From NCBI RefSeq assembly GCF_004664715.2, contig NC_051064.1:113632240-113696239 (forward strand): a DNA stretch of 64,000 bases, in the 5' to 3' direction. The position numbers were made by a program, and so were the translations under genes. How positions within the stretch are numbered: the stretch's first letter is position 1; each line of letters starts with the position of its first letter. The notes under the pieces are model-generated. The model was not told the origin of the DNA. It worked only from the letters and a program-made list of their open reading frames with translations, and did not search any database. This DNA is from Peromyscus leucopus. Its lineage: Eukaryota > Chordata > Mammalia > Rodentia > Cricetidae. Below, one piece after another: positions 12,107-22,779 of the stretch.

Positions 12107-12330
12107 GGGCTGTAGAGATGGCTCAGAGGTTAAGAGCACTGCTTGTTCTTCCAAAGGTCCTGAGTTCAATTCCCAGCAACTACATGGTGGCTCACAATCA
12201 TCTGTAATGAGATCTGATGCCCTCTTCTGGCTTGCAGGGATATGTGCAGACAGAACACTGTATACATAATAAATAAATAATTTTTTTTAAAAAGGAAAAG
12301 AAATTCCTTTCTAGCCATAGCATTAAGAAA
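12107..12330 (+). mobile_element. B2 SINE
   Basis: Starts 'gggctgtagagatggctcag' (tRNA-derived head), continues 'ttcccagcaactacatggtg', 'tgccctcttctggc' and an 'aataaataaata' tail. A perfect 13-bp duplication 'aatgctaggaaga' flanks it at 12094-12106 and 12331-12343. Confidence 0.92.
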
Positions 12331-12394
12331 AATGCTAGGAAGAAGCTGTGTAATGGGTGTTAGTTCACTGAGATTGAAATGCCCACACAACTAT

Positions 12395-13105
12395 GTATAG
12401 AGGCACATGCATGTTGTGGAATATTATTTTTACTAGGCAAAGATTTGTTACATTTGTTTATGCTATGGACTATTATTTTATGTGAAGGTGTATTACATTT
12501 GTTTCTGCTGCCCTTGTTATCAATGTAGAGATGTGTTACTTTTGTTTGTACTGCATTTGCTTAATTATATAAAGATGTGTTGCATTTGTTTCACCTTGCC
12601 TGCCTAAGACACCTGATTGGTCTAATAAAAAGCTGAACTGCCAATTGCTAGGCAGAGAAAGGATAGTCAGGGCTTGTGGGCAGAGAGAATAAATAGAAGG
12701 AGAAATCTAGGCTTATAAAAAGGAAGAACAAAAGAAGAGAACAAGAGAAGAGAACAAGGAGGAAAGAGACATGTCTGGGGTCAGAAGCCAGGCATCTGCC
12801 AGCCAGACATGAGAAGCAGTGAAAGTAAGATATACAGGAAGAAAGGTAAAAAGCCCCAAGGCAGAAAGTAGATAAAAAGAAACAGGTTAATTTAAGTAAA
12901 AAGAGCTAGCCAGAAATCAGCTTAAGGTAGGCCTAGCATTCATAACTAATAAGAAGTCTCTATGTCATGATTTGGGAGCTGGCCCAAAAGAAAAAGAATG
13001 GTACACATGCATATAATCCTAGAACTTGTGAGCCTGAGGCATGAGAATCAAGAATTTAAGGATAACTTGGGCTATATAGTGTGAACTCGTCTCAGAAAGT
13101 CAAGA
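12395..13105 (+). mobile_element. old B1-like SINE split by an LTR
   Basis: 'tagaggcacatgca' (to 12411) joins, across the LTR, to 'tataatcctagaacttgtg', 'gcctgaggcatgagaatc', 'aacttgggctatatagtgtg' (13012-13090). Rejoined, the order is that of a diverged B1-type SINE. The interrupting LTR is at 12412-13005. Confidence 0.6.
12412..13005 (+). mobile_element. solo ERV LTR with perfect 6-bp TSD
   Basis: Starts 'tgttgtggaatatt', ends 'aatggtaca', flanked by 'catgca' on both sides (12406-12411, 13006-13011). The 5' part has several copies of a 'gatgtgttacatttgttt'-type unit, then 'cacctgattggtctaataaa'. Related LTRs are at 29188 (+) and 18080-18401 (-). A 6-bp duplication fits an ERVK-like integrase. 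Family name not assigned. Confidence 0.85.
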
Positions 13106-13107
13106 AA

Positions 13108-13265
13108 TAGCCAATGAGGGGGCTCACATCTTTAATCCCAGAACTGGGGAGGCACAAGACAGGTAAATCTCTGGGAGTTCAATGAAATTCGGAATAACTT
13201 ATTGAGTTCCAGGCCAGGCCAGCCATGGGTACATGGTGAGATCCTATCTTAAAAACAAAGCAAAA
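13108..13265 (+). mobile_element. B1 SINE, diverged
   Basis: 'ggggctcacatctttaatcc', 'cagaactggggaggca', 'gttccaggccaggccagcc' and 'gagatcctatctta' then A-rich tail. About 20% diverged by eye. Confidence 0.75.
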
Positions 13266-14285
13266 AGCAAAGCCAAGAAACAACAAAATGACTAAAACAT
13301 AAAAAAAATTTCCACAAACCAACCCAAATAAATATATTTTTTTCCTAAAACATTCTCAAGCAGAATTTTCAGATTTTTTATTATTATTATTTTGGTTGAG
13401 AATTTGTGATTAGTAGGCTAATTCTCATCTTTAATGTAATCTTTAACCAGAATTCGGAATCCTTGTGAAGATATCATAAAAATGAACCTTTCAACAGACT
13501 CCTTTAGCTACACTAATACATTGGGGTAATACATTACCTATTCAAATGTTTTCTGGTTTATGAAATGAAACATGATCTATGTAAGGATCAATTTTTATTA
13601 ATAAGAAAACTTCTTAATTTGAGCAATATGAGTTACTTATACCCTTTGTGTGAAGTAGTTTTCAACATAAAAATAAAACAAAGTGTGCTTTAGTTACATC
13701 CATCAGTGGCATAACCCATTTAAGTGTCAAAATTCTACAGTGCTCTAAAATCTATTTCTAGATGTCTCAACAGACCTATTTATCAGTCTGAAATAAGATA
13801 TAATTATCACATTATCTCACTAGGTATGTGCTACATTTAACGATGCAAATCTTTCCTCATCATCCCAAATAAGCTCATAATTTATTCCTAAATATTGATT
13901 TCAGAGTTGTTTTTATAAATATGTAGAACAAATGTCATCAAGGTATATACTAACAAAAATTGAAGATTAATATTTACTTCTTTAAAGGTAAACCTTAACT
14001 ATTTTATTCAATGTTTCATTCCTAAATTTCTTACACTAAAAATTTCACTGTTTTTCTGTCTCTATGTTTAGAGAAAAATACATTGCACACAATGATAATG
14101 AGGGTGCTTTCATGTATAATAAAAGAGGATGCTACAATATGCAGTGTTTACTTCAAGGAAAAGGCACAATTCCTTCTTCATGGGTTTTAAGTGACCCCTT
14201 TCCTTTTCTGAATTCTCCCTTATACTCCACAGAACTTAATCTTTTATTCTCTTTGGTAAATATACATATTTGGTGATATACCTGT
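13266..14285. other. AGBL4: intronic DNA without recognised features
   Basis: AT-rich; no gene or clear repeat. Confidence 0.5.
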
Positions 14286-14289
14286 CTCA

Positions 14290-14560
14290 AAAATGATGGC
14301 AGTGATATAATAATAGCAGACCACTTACTGATGAAGTGTTGCATTCTAGATTATTCACATGTATTTTCTGTGACTTTCAAGAAAGCACTGAAAGTTAAGA
14401 AAACAGACCCAGAGTTACTTAACAGAGGTTATAATACTGCACACATCTGAATTAAATTATTTCAGTTTCTCAAGTTTTTAAGACATTAAAATCCAAAGTC
14501 ATACTTCAGATTATTAATGCCTTGCCTAAGTTTAGAGCATTTTAAAATCAGAGTTGGAAT
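14290..14560 (+). mobile_element. possible MIR fossil
   Basis: 'ttctagattattcacatgta', 'aagaaaacagacccagagtt', 'acttaacagaggttataat' resemble the second half of MIR ('aatcctcac...gaaactgaggc..agagaggttaagt'). Confidence 0.4.
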
Positions 14561-14764
14561 CTGAAAATCTGCATAAAACAGGGTTTAGGCTAAACATGAA
14601 TATGGACAGAAGTCAGGAACTCAGAAGCTATTCCATAGCAATTTAAGATGTCATTTGAGATTATTTTATACTCCTGTATTTGTCATTGTTTGTAATTTCA
14701 TATGCACATAAAGTGATTAGTTCTGTGTCCCTTGCCCTTGCCTTGTTTATTTGAATAATTATTG

Positions 14765-15115
14765 TGGTTTCGATCTGAATGTCCCTGAAAAGTTAATGTG
14801 CTGAAGGATTGATTGGCAGCTAGTGGTGCTATTTGGGGAGAGTCTTGATGCTTTAGAAAATAGTTAGCTGGAGAAAGTAGCTACATCCTGATGTCTGTCC
14901 TGGTCTCATCTCTGCATTCTTCTCAGCCTCTTGTTTGTCCCCAGATGTTGAAACACTTGCTGACCTCTACCCCCAGCCCTTTTTACCATTGTGCCTTGGC
15001 CAATCAGCCATGTACTGAACTTTTTAAAGTTACGAGCAAAATAAATTTTTCACTTCTTAGGTTGCTGTCTTGGGTATTTTGATTATGTTTATAAAAAAGT
15101 ACCTGATAATAATCA
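14765..15115 (+). mobile_element. ancient LTR or DNA repeat, MaLR-like
   Basis: Order of landmarks: 'ggtttcgatctgaatgtcc', 'gttaatgtgctgaagg', 'ggtgctatttgggga', then 'caaaataaatttttcacttc' and 'gtcttgggtattttgattat', reminiscent of MLT1/MST-type LTRs with their terminal poly-A signal region. Class remains uncertain. Confidence 0.45.
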
Positions 15116-15249
15116 ATCATAATGTGGAATTAATATTTCTTATTGTTTATGCCTGTGTCAGTTAATGCATTTTGGAGTTCCTTGTTTTCTTTATTTAATT
15201 TCATTATATCATAACTGTTTATCATAGTAAAATATAAATATAAATCACT

Positions 15250-15405
15250 GGGAGGTTTAGAGATGGCTCAGAGATTAAGAGCACTGGTCACTCTTCCAGG
15301 GGATCCAATGCCTTCTTCTGGCATCTTTTGGAACCAAGTCTGCATTGTGTTGTACATACATCATGCAAAATGTACATATACATTAAATAAATAAAAATAT
15401 AAACT
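15250..15405 (+). mobile_element. B2 SINE with internal deletion
   Basis: 'tttagagatggctcagagat', 'taagagcactggtcactctt', then a jump to 'tgccttcttctggcatc' and an 'aataaataaaa' tail. The middle third of the B2 consensus is missing. Confidence 0.8.
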
Positions 15406-16670
15406 ACTTTTCATTTGATTATTTAAAATATACATATACTATGCTTTCATCAAGTAAACCAAAAATCCAATGTTTAAATAAAAATTAACTCCTAAAATCT
15501 CTTTAAATTTTTTCATAAGTCAAGAAATATTTAGAAATTATTGACATTTTCTTAAGCATTGTATGGGATGGAGATGCTGAAAGTGTTGATAAAAGGTAAG
15601 ACATTAGCCTATTCTGGTGTGAAATTGTATGATCACTAGAAGGAGAAATTTATTAGAAAAATAATTCTGAAATAAATGCACAAAAAATGTGCTGTGTGAA
15701 CACAGAGGGTTATTTTATTATCTTTACATGGGAAAGTAAGGCAATTCTTCCTGGGGGAGATGACATTTCATGTAGATCTACAGTCTGAATAGTACTCTCC
15801 ACAAGGAAAAGAGGGTGTGTGCATATCTGGTCATCGATGAAAAAGTTAAGAGTGCTCAGATTTTCATGTATCATCTCATACATGGATTTACTGTAAATAG
15901 AAGCCTTAAAAGTGCTGGCTGACAGGGATGTTACTACAGCAATCCAAAGAATGATGATGCTGTTGGTGACATGCATGATTTTTCTAAAAATATGGTTTCT
16001 TTTGAATAAAATTATGAACAAATCAGATACAATTTTTCTGGATTTTTATTTTAGTTGTGGTTAGAAAAATTTACAAAGTGCTTAGTAACATAGGTGGGTT
16101 CTCAGCTCACATAATTGTAAATGGACTTATTAAGTAAATTAATATCTGGTATTATATTTGGAGGTCATATAAGATTCTTTTTTTGTAGTACACCAACCAT
16201 TCCTGGCTCCCAACAACTAGGCACCTTCAGGTTGCTTTGTTTCATTAGTAATCATTGTACATACTATTTTCATGGATAACCTATTCCATAGACTATAGAC
16301 ATTGCATACAAGTATTGTAAGCTCTGTTTCAGACTGCTGAATTAAAACACATATCTCAATAAAATTATACATGTTATTTTTTTTGTTTCTAGTACATTAG
16401 AAATGTTATGTTTATTTTATATTTGATTGAATGTGCAACTCATGTCTACTATATGTGTGTTTTTGTCTTAAAGCATTCTATTGCTAAAAATGCTTGCAAT
16501 CATCTGAGTCTTAGTAAGTTGTTATCTCTGTGTTGGTGGAGGTTTTGCCTCAGGACTGATGTCTGCTGGGTGATTAGGTGGTAGATGCTAAAGGTTGGGT
16601 GACTCCGCTATTTTCTTAAATAAGGCAATTAAAATCTGTTGCCTTAACAGACTTTTGTAAGATTTTTTTG
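15406..16670. other. AGBL4: intronic DNA; one unexplained reading frame
   Basis: No recognised gene. A 103-codon open frame on the minus strand (15710-16021) is the longest here that does not sit in a recognised repeat; see findings. A faint MER5-like piece may lie at 16310-16380. Confidence 0.45.
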
Positions 16671-16671
16671 T

Positions 16672-16800
16672 CAGGTATGGTGGCACACACCTGTAATCCC
16701 AGCACTTGAGAGGCTGAGGTAGGAGAGTTGCTTCAAGTTTGAGATACCCTGCAGTACAGAGTCATTACCTGTTTCAAGTACAGGAAACAAGAAAACATGA
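16672..16800 (+). mobile_element. B1 SINE, old
   Basis: 'ggtggcacacacctgtaatc', 'ccagcacttgagaggctgag', 'gagagttgcttcaagtttga' then an A/C-rich decayed tail. Confidence 0.75.
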
Positions 16801-16978
16801 AAGGAAACAAGACATTATCAGAAAAGATTTCTCTGTAGAATGCAGTATATCGCTACTTTGTTACCCAAAGTAAAGCTCTAAAAATTGGAGTCCTGCTATC
16901 AATTGTTTATGTTGTAATCTAAATCCTTAGTTTTAATTTCAGTGATGTTCACAACCTTTCTATCAAGAGTAGATTCTG

Positions 16979-17135
16979 GGCCAGGCATGGAGGCATATGC
17001 TTTAATCTCAGAATTTGGGTGGCAGAAGCAGAGGGATCTCTGTGAGTTCCAAGACAGCTTGGTCTATATAGAGAGTTCCAGGACAGCCAATGCTACATAA
17101 AGAGACTTTGTCTCAAAATACAAAACAAAAAACAT
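16979..17135 (+). mobile_element. B1 SINE, diverged
   Basis: 'gggccaggcatggaggcata', 'ggatctctgtgagttcc', 'gagttccaggacagcc', 'gagactttgtctcaaaat' plus A-rich tail. Confidence 0.85.
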
Positions 17136-17229
17136 AAACACCAAGTAGATTCTACCTCAAGAAACCATATTTTGCTTAGAAAGAAATCCTCATTCCTACA
17201 GATTTTATCGCACTACCTCAGTATGTTAG

Positions 17230-17382
17230 TTTTTTTTTTTTCTAGACAGGGTTTCTCCATGTAGTTTTGGTGCCTGTCCTGGATCTCGCTTCTGTAGACC
17301 AGGCTGGCCTCAAACACACAGAGATCCACCTGGCTCTGCCTCCTGAGTGCTGGGATTAAAGGCATGCACCACCATTCCCGGC
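17230..17382 (-). mobile_element. B1 SINE
   Basis: Reverse-oriented: poly-T, 'ctagacagggtttctcc', 'cctgtcctggatctcgct', 'gaccaggctggcctcaaa', 'tgctgggattaaaggcatg'. Flanked by a 16-bp duplication around 'cagtatgttagttt' (17218-17233 and 17383-17398). Confidence 0.92.
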
Positions 17383-17569
17383 TCAGTATGTTAGTTTTAA
17401 TTAAAAAATATTTGGTAATTCCAGTGTCTGCTCATTTTTCACATCTGTCTGTCTTTAGTTTGTTTTTAGGTAGTAGTATATTTTAATTGGGATACATTCA
17501 TTGACATGGTACTGGTTTTCATAAGGATATTTTCATTCAAGTATACAGCACATCTTGAACATGATTTTT

Positions 17570-17880
17570 CCCTGGTTTGCTGTTTGTTGCTGTGATAAAA
17601 CACTGACCAAAATGTCTTGGAGGGGAAATAATTTATTTTGGTTATACTACAAATCACAGTCATGGAGTGTTGTAAGGGCTGGAACTGAAGCAGGAACATA
17701 GAAGCAGAAACTGAAGCAAGACTCCTCACTGGCTTGCTCCCCATAGCTTGTTCAGCTTCTTTCTTACATAACCCAGGACTGCCTCTCCCGTGGTAACATC
17801 CACTGTTCTTCTTCTTGAACAACTCTTATCTTGTGTCAAAGTTGACAGAAACTTCATAGAACAAGCCCCATACTCCCTTC
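17570..17880 (+). mobile_element. URR1-like rodent DNA element
   Basis: 'tgttgctgtgataaaacact', 'gaccaaaatgtcttgg', 'caggaacatagaagcagaa', 'cttgctccccatagcttg' follow the order of URR1, a non-autonomous rodent hAT-type repeat with a 'tttctattgctgtgaagaga'-type end. A second copy is at 24213. A 118-codon minus-strand frame (17466-17822) crosses it and is meaningless. Confidence 0.55.
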
Positions 17881-18079
17881 CCTCTCATTTATCCCTACTC
17901 CTATCTCCAGTTAGTGTCCAATGGTCTCCTCAACAGTTTAATACACTATTTTTCTTAGTTTTATATGTCCCACAATTTTTTACTGAATGCTGGATCTCTA
18001 CTGTAAGACATCAGAAAATTATGTAAGCATTCTTTTTCATTGGGAATGGATGCACCCTTTCATTAAGACCCTTTGTGAA

Positions 18080-18401
18080 TATTCATTTCAAGCTACGTAG
18101 CTGGCCTCTGGTGTCCTCTCTCCTTTTCTTGCTCCTCCCTCTTCTCCTTTTTCCTTCTATTTATTTCTTCTACCTGGCAGCCCTGCCTATTTCTCTCTCT
18201 TGCCTAGCTATTGGTCATTCAGTTCTTCATCAGTTATTTATCAGGTATTTTAGACAGGCAAATTGACACAGCTTCACATATTTAAACAAATGCATCATAA
18301 AAGAATGCAACACATCTTTGCATCATTAAACAAATGTTCCACAGCATAAACAAATGTAACTGTCTTAAACTAATATTAAACTAATATTCCACAAAAGATT
18401 T
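18080..18401 (-). mobile_element. ERV LTR, partial
   Basis: The reverse complement reads 'ttgtggaatatt', two 'acatttgttt' units and 'gaatgaccaatagctaggca', matching the LTRs at 12412 and 29188. The left end is degraded C/T-rich sequence. Confidence 0.7.
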
Positions 18402-18434
18402 ATTTTTTATTTTTAAAGAGTTATTTGTATCTCC

Positions 18435-18759
18435 TGGGAGACCTGCTCCCACTTTTCCCTAGGGTTCTCTTGAGGAGAGAGGGACAAGAAATATTTAAAT
18501 AGAAAGATAGTGTGGAGATTGAGACAGACAGAAACACAGGATAGCTTTGGGAGGACCTGGATCAATATCCACAACTCCCTTCTGTCTCTTCAAAGGACTT
18601 TTTATAGGAATGCCAAGGGGCAGGGCAAAAGGCCTCCCCCAGCACAGCCAAGTGCAGACCAAACACCTGGTAACCATACTTGTAAAGCCATTCCTTAATG
18701 CAGCTCTGCTGGGTAAAGCAAGCTCATTTCTCACTAGGAAACCTCTGTAGGCCTCCACA
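18435..18759 (-). mobile_element. ERV LTR with TATA box
   Basis: On the minus strand it starts 'tgtggaggcctacagagg' and contains 'ccccttggcattcctataaa' with a TATAAAA box at about 18600-18610, then 'gttgtggatattgatccagg', 'cctgtgtttctgtctgtc' and 'gagagaaccctaggg'. The layout (promoter, R/U5-like end) is that of an ERVK-type LTR. No clear duplication found, so ends are approximate. Confidence 0.65.
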
Positions 18760-18779
18760 ATGTCACTTTAAATCATGTT

Positions 18780-18970
18780 TCTGTATGTATCTCTGTGTAG
18801 CTATGTTAATATAGTGCAGGTGTCTGTAGAGGCCAGAGCCATTGGATCCCCCAGAGCTGGAGTTACAAGTGATTGTTAGCTACCTGATGTGGGTGCTGGG
18901 AACCAAACTCTAGTCCTCTTTAAGAGCAGTATATGCTCTTAAAATCGGAGCAATCTCTGTAGCCCAACAT
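18780..18970 (-). mobile_element. B3/B2-related SINE
   Basis: Reverse-oriented: 'gaggccagagccattggatc', 'cccagagctggagttacaag', 'gctgggaaccaaactcta', 'gtcctctttaagagcagt'. The order is that of B3. Confidence 0.75.
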
Positions 18971-20272
18971 AGAGATTGATCTCCATATTTCTGTCCATAC
19001 TATGAAAGTAGAATAATTAGTCTACTTTAATAAGAATTATTAAAGCTAGAGTGGAGGAGGAAGGACAATTTTTGTGCTATACTCAGACTCACTTAGGTCC
19101 CATTTATCCTAGTTCAGGGATGGAAGTTTTAATGATCCTATGTACTTCTCCTTTATCACCAAAACTCTCTGAGTCTTTGATTGGTCATGTTTGAGTTTTT
19201 TCTTTTACCCTACACATAAGAATATGTCTAAAATCTTGGTCTTACGACTATTTTCTGCATCTTCTCCTGTTGTCAAAGAATATTCTTTTATTTTCCTTCC
19301 TGAAATGACTCACAGTTTTACACTAAGATGATAAGGTTTCTGTTTTCTCTCCTAGTGGAATACGGCCTTTCATTTTTTTCATAAGAGATGCTGGCAGTGG
19401 TAGAATTTTATAGCTTTTCTGTAATATAAATCACTCTTCTTATGCAGGCATGTAGCACAAAGGGCATTTTTCTGAACTAGTATTCTAGCCCTAAACTTTA
19501 TCCAAAATATCTGCTAGAGGTTAAGAAAGCAACTTCAAGCAGATGTGAATTCCTACTGTGTCTGTGACTTTACTGGTTTTATGCTGTCATAGTTCTTTTA
19601 TGTGATCTTAAATTTTAAAAATGTATCCTTTTTTTTCTCACTTGTATGGTACCCAATATTTCTTCTTCCTATAGTCTTGTCATAGAAGAGTCAATTCTTA
19701 CAGCACATCATTTATTCTGATGCCTTATTTTTCTTTGATATCAAGTATTTGCTTGCCCTGCAGTACCAGTTCTGTGGTAGATTTGAGAAAGTTATGATTT
19801 TGTGTTTTGTTGGGACGTTTCCTGTTGTAAGCAATGGATATTTCATTTTTCTACATCTCAAATAGAAGTAACTTCCAAAGAATCAGACTTTCTCTCAGTT
19901 CTCAGATTATTTTGGTGATGGAACTTGAAGACACTGTGGTGATGTTTGTAGAAGAGTTGCCTCATTCATACTAAAACAACATATTTTTATGATGAATTAC
20001 AATAACAATTATTAATGAATTGATTCAGTTTCATGAACATATTTTAGATTTCAGTAGTGATGCTAGATATCTTTAAATCTAAATATAGAACAACCTTGAA
20101 AATGAATTTATATTTCTCTTTTTTTGTTATTAGAGGGCCCAACTTTATTATGTGATAGAAGTAAGATTTCAACCCTCATCTTCTAAACTTCAAAATGCAT
20201 CCTAATATTATTGAATTTTTATTGCAAAATACACTTAGATTTCTGTTTAATACTACTCTTTTTCTTGAATAG
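18971..20272. other. AGBL4: AGBL4 intron 1, 3' end, mostly unique
   Basis: No recognised repeat or gene. It ends in the splice acceptor of the AGBL4 exon: a pyrimidine tract 'actactctttttcttgaat' and AG at 20271-20272. A plausible branch-point region is 'tttaatactac' at about 20246-20256. Confidence 0.6.
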
Positions 20273-20395
20273 GCAATGATATAGGAAATGAGGATGTCAT
20301 TGGAGGGAATGTGAGCAAATATGTGGTGCTTCCAAATGGATACTCAGGACAACCCAAGAAAGGACATCTTACCTTTGATGCTTGTTTTGAAAGTG
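20273..20395 (+). CDS. AGBL4: AGBL4 coding exon (probably exon 2), N-terminal region of cytosolic carboxypeptidase 6
   Basis: The 123-nt exon has a pyrimidine-rich acceptor ending AG (20271-20272) and a strong donor GTAAGT at 20396-20401. Two leading nucleotides finish a codon begun upstream, 40 full codons follow without a stop, and one nucleotide is left over. The translation contains 'VIGGNVSKYVVLPNGYSG' and 'QPKKGHLTFDACFESG', which I recognise as the N-terminal part of AGBL4/CCP6. That protein is a cytosolic M14 metallocarboxypeptidase that removes glutamates from polyglutamylated substrates such as tubulin. The zinc-binding and catalytic residues are encoded by later exons not in this window. 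The start codon is also outside. AGBL4 introns are known to be very long, which fits the absence of other exons here. Paralogues AGBL1/CCP1-type enzymes match less well from memory; a search would settle it. Confidence 0.9.
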
Positions 20396-20548
20396 GTAAG
20401 TATATTAAAAACATTTATCTTTGAGTTTGTCTGAGGAGGCTGCTTTTTCGTAATCTAACCTAGTCTTAGCATTTATTGTGATTCAGTCCACTTAGTTTTT
20501 CACCATAATGGAACACATTTTTGGAAAAAAGTTAATTACGAAGGAATT

Positions 20549-21035
20549 AGCATTAACTTGGAAATACTGGATTTTCAGTGCTCTGTATTATTAAATACGT
20601 AATGATGATATTGCTGTTTTGAAATAGAACTGGAATTATTTGGCAGTATTATACATTTTTATTCTTTGAATGTCTCCTCTATACTACATAAGTCTAAGAC
20701 ATTCTCAGAACTTAGTCTTTTGGAGAAAGGTTTCTTTGTACTTTTTTAAACAATTACTAATTGATGATAGTATAAAATGTCTCTAATTATTACCAAAGTA
20801 TGTTTTCGTATAAACTAAAAGTAAAAATGATCATTACCATTAGAAAACATTTATACACAAAGAACAGAAGTAATAATTTCTCATAATTCAAAGATGTGTG
20901 AGTTAACTTGGAGATACTGGATATTTAATTGTCTTTATAATTAAATATATAATAAATGGTATTGCTATTTTGGAATAAAACTGGCACTATTTAGCAATGT
21001 CCTAATTTTTTTCTTTGAATGTCTATTCTGAATGG
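20549..21035 (+). repeat. diverged local tandem duplication in intron 2
   Basis: About 135 bp at 20549-20685 and again at 20898-21035 align end to end: both read 'taacttgga.atactgga', then 'attgct.ttttg.aata.aactgg', then 'tttctttgaatgtct'. Identity is roughly 75% by eye. Neither unit matches a repeat I know. Confidence 0.75.
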
Positions 21036-21210
21036 GTGATCAAGATTTGATTGCATATTCCCATTTAATAGGAGCTGGCTCTTCCTAGCTTTCTATGTCT
21101 TCTACTTAATCTTCTGAATAATGCATAGTAGATACTCAGAATATTCTGAAATATTAACAAGAAATGTAAACATAATTGTATTTCCAAGTAATTGTTAATT
21201 TCCTTTAGAG

Positions 21211-21260
21211 GTGTGTGTGTGTGTGTGTTTTTGTGTGTGTATGTGTGTGTCTGTCTCTCT
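21211..21260. repeat. (GT)n imperfect microsatellite
   Basis: GT dinucleotides with T and A interruptions, then 'ctgtctctct'. Confidence 0.9.
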
Positions 21261-22074
21261 GAAGAGATAGCCCAATGTCAATTATATGACAGTTCTTTGT
21301 ACCCTGAAGGTTTTTGATAGCAAACAAATGGAAATTTTCTTTTACGAAGTAGTTTTTATTTTATAAGTCCACATTATCTTTTCTTGATATGGCTGATGTA
21401 TGAGACATCATAAATAGAATAGATTAAATGAGAAAAAGTCATTGTCTTTTGGCTTTGCAGGACAGAAGTCTGAGATCAAGAGTTGTTTCCTTCATATGTT
21501 ATGTGAAATCATGTGCTCAATGATTTTCTTCTAGCTTCTGATGATTTGTTACTAAATTTTTTATTCGCTGGCTTGCAGAAACACCCTGATTTTGGCTTTC
21601 ATCTTGATATGGTATTTTCTATGTTTGTGTGTATCTCTAATTTCCACTTGATGCCAATCATATTGTATTATGTATACTTAAATGATTTCAAACTTGAGTA
21701 CTTATACAAAGCCTTAACTTCTAGTAAAGTCATATTCTAAGATACTAGGGATAAAGGTTTCAATATATATAATTTTTGAGGGGACACAACTAAATGTTCA
21801 CTCAGTATTGCAATGCTGTTCTTTTTTTGGCATATTTGAATACTGTCTACATAAATAGGAACAGTATTTTCTTTATTTTTCAAGCTTGTAATTCTGCCTT
21901 TTCTGGTATCTACTTGTTTCCTAAAAAGTACCTTTTATTACTTTTACCTTAGTCAAGGATCCAAAGGCCCTTTATAATAACACCAATATTGCAAAAGTAG
22001 AGATTTCCCTTATTTTACTGATTGGATGTTTTGATTTAGTTAACACCTGATAAAATAAATATTCCTTTTAAAGA

Positions 22075-22310
22075 ATGTCTTTTCCTTGGGCACAATCCAG
22101 ATTTTCATACCTTATCAGAAGGTTCAGTGTAAGAAATTTCCCAACCTGAGAACATAATTGCTGAATTATTAATACTTGTTTTAAAACATGTAGATAATTG
22201 GTGATATCACTTACATCTGTTGTAATATCCAGAAACACCCTCTCAGACATGTTTAATCTGAGAGTCACTTGTTCCAATTTGGTTAACACATAAGGTTAAC
22301 TGTCATAGGA
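22075..22310 (-). mobile_element. ancient eutherian repeat fragment
   Basis: Its reverse complement has 'gttaaccttatgtgttaacc', 'gagagggtgtttctggata', the landmarks of a common ancient mammalian repeat ('gttaattttatgtgtcaact...gagggtgtttc'). Related fragments appear at 45585 and 56155. The family name is not certain. Confidence 0.45.
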
Positions 22311-22779
22311 GAAATAGCAGACCAAGCCCTTTATTTGTATGTGTACATAAATACATGGCATACAGTCTTAGGAATCTTATGTAAACTGACAAAAATGCAG
22401 TTGTGGATTTTCTGGGGTCCACTATGAGATCGATAAACTATGTAATAAAAACATAGAGTAAGTCTTCCTAATGGGCTTCCTGAAATGTGAACAGCATTGC
22501 AATAATTTATTCCATGATTTGTAACATCTTTCCAATAGGCTGAGTGATGTTAACCATTTATTGGTGAACACAATCCGATAGCCATTTCAAATAATTCGTT
22601 TGACATACATAGATTTCATATGATATAGTTCAATTCACAGATTTATTCTAGGGTATTTAACACAGGATGTAAGATTATTTTTTCCTTTGGTCGTGTCTTG
22701 TAGTTTGCTAAGTTTTTATGCTGTAAACTTACTCCCAGGTTTGTCCAGTCTTGTGGCATTGTGACACAGTGTTTTCATC

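Larger units (their letters stand above)
20396..22070. other. AGBL4: AGBL4 intron 2, 5' end, mostly unique
   Basis: Starts with the donor GTAAGT. Holds a diverged local duplication (20549-20685 and 20898-21035) and a short GT repeat; otherwise no recognised feature. Confidence 0.6.

Noticed and set aside
12107..12180. tRNA gene suspected from the B2 head
   Set aside because: B2 heads derive from a tRNA but lack a tRNA fold; flanking TSDs show a SINE insertion.
17466..17822. 118-codon minus-strand frame
   Set aside because: Most of it crosses a URR1-like repeat, and the same repeat at 24213 does not keep the frame.
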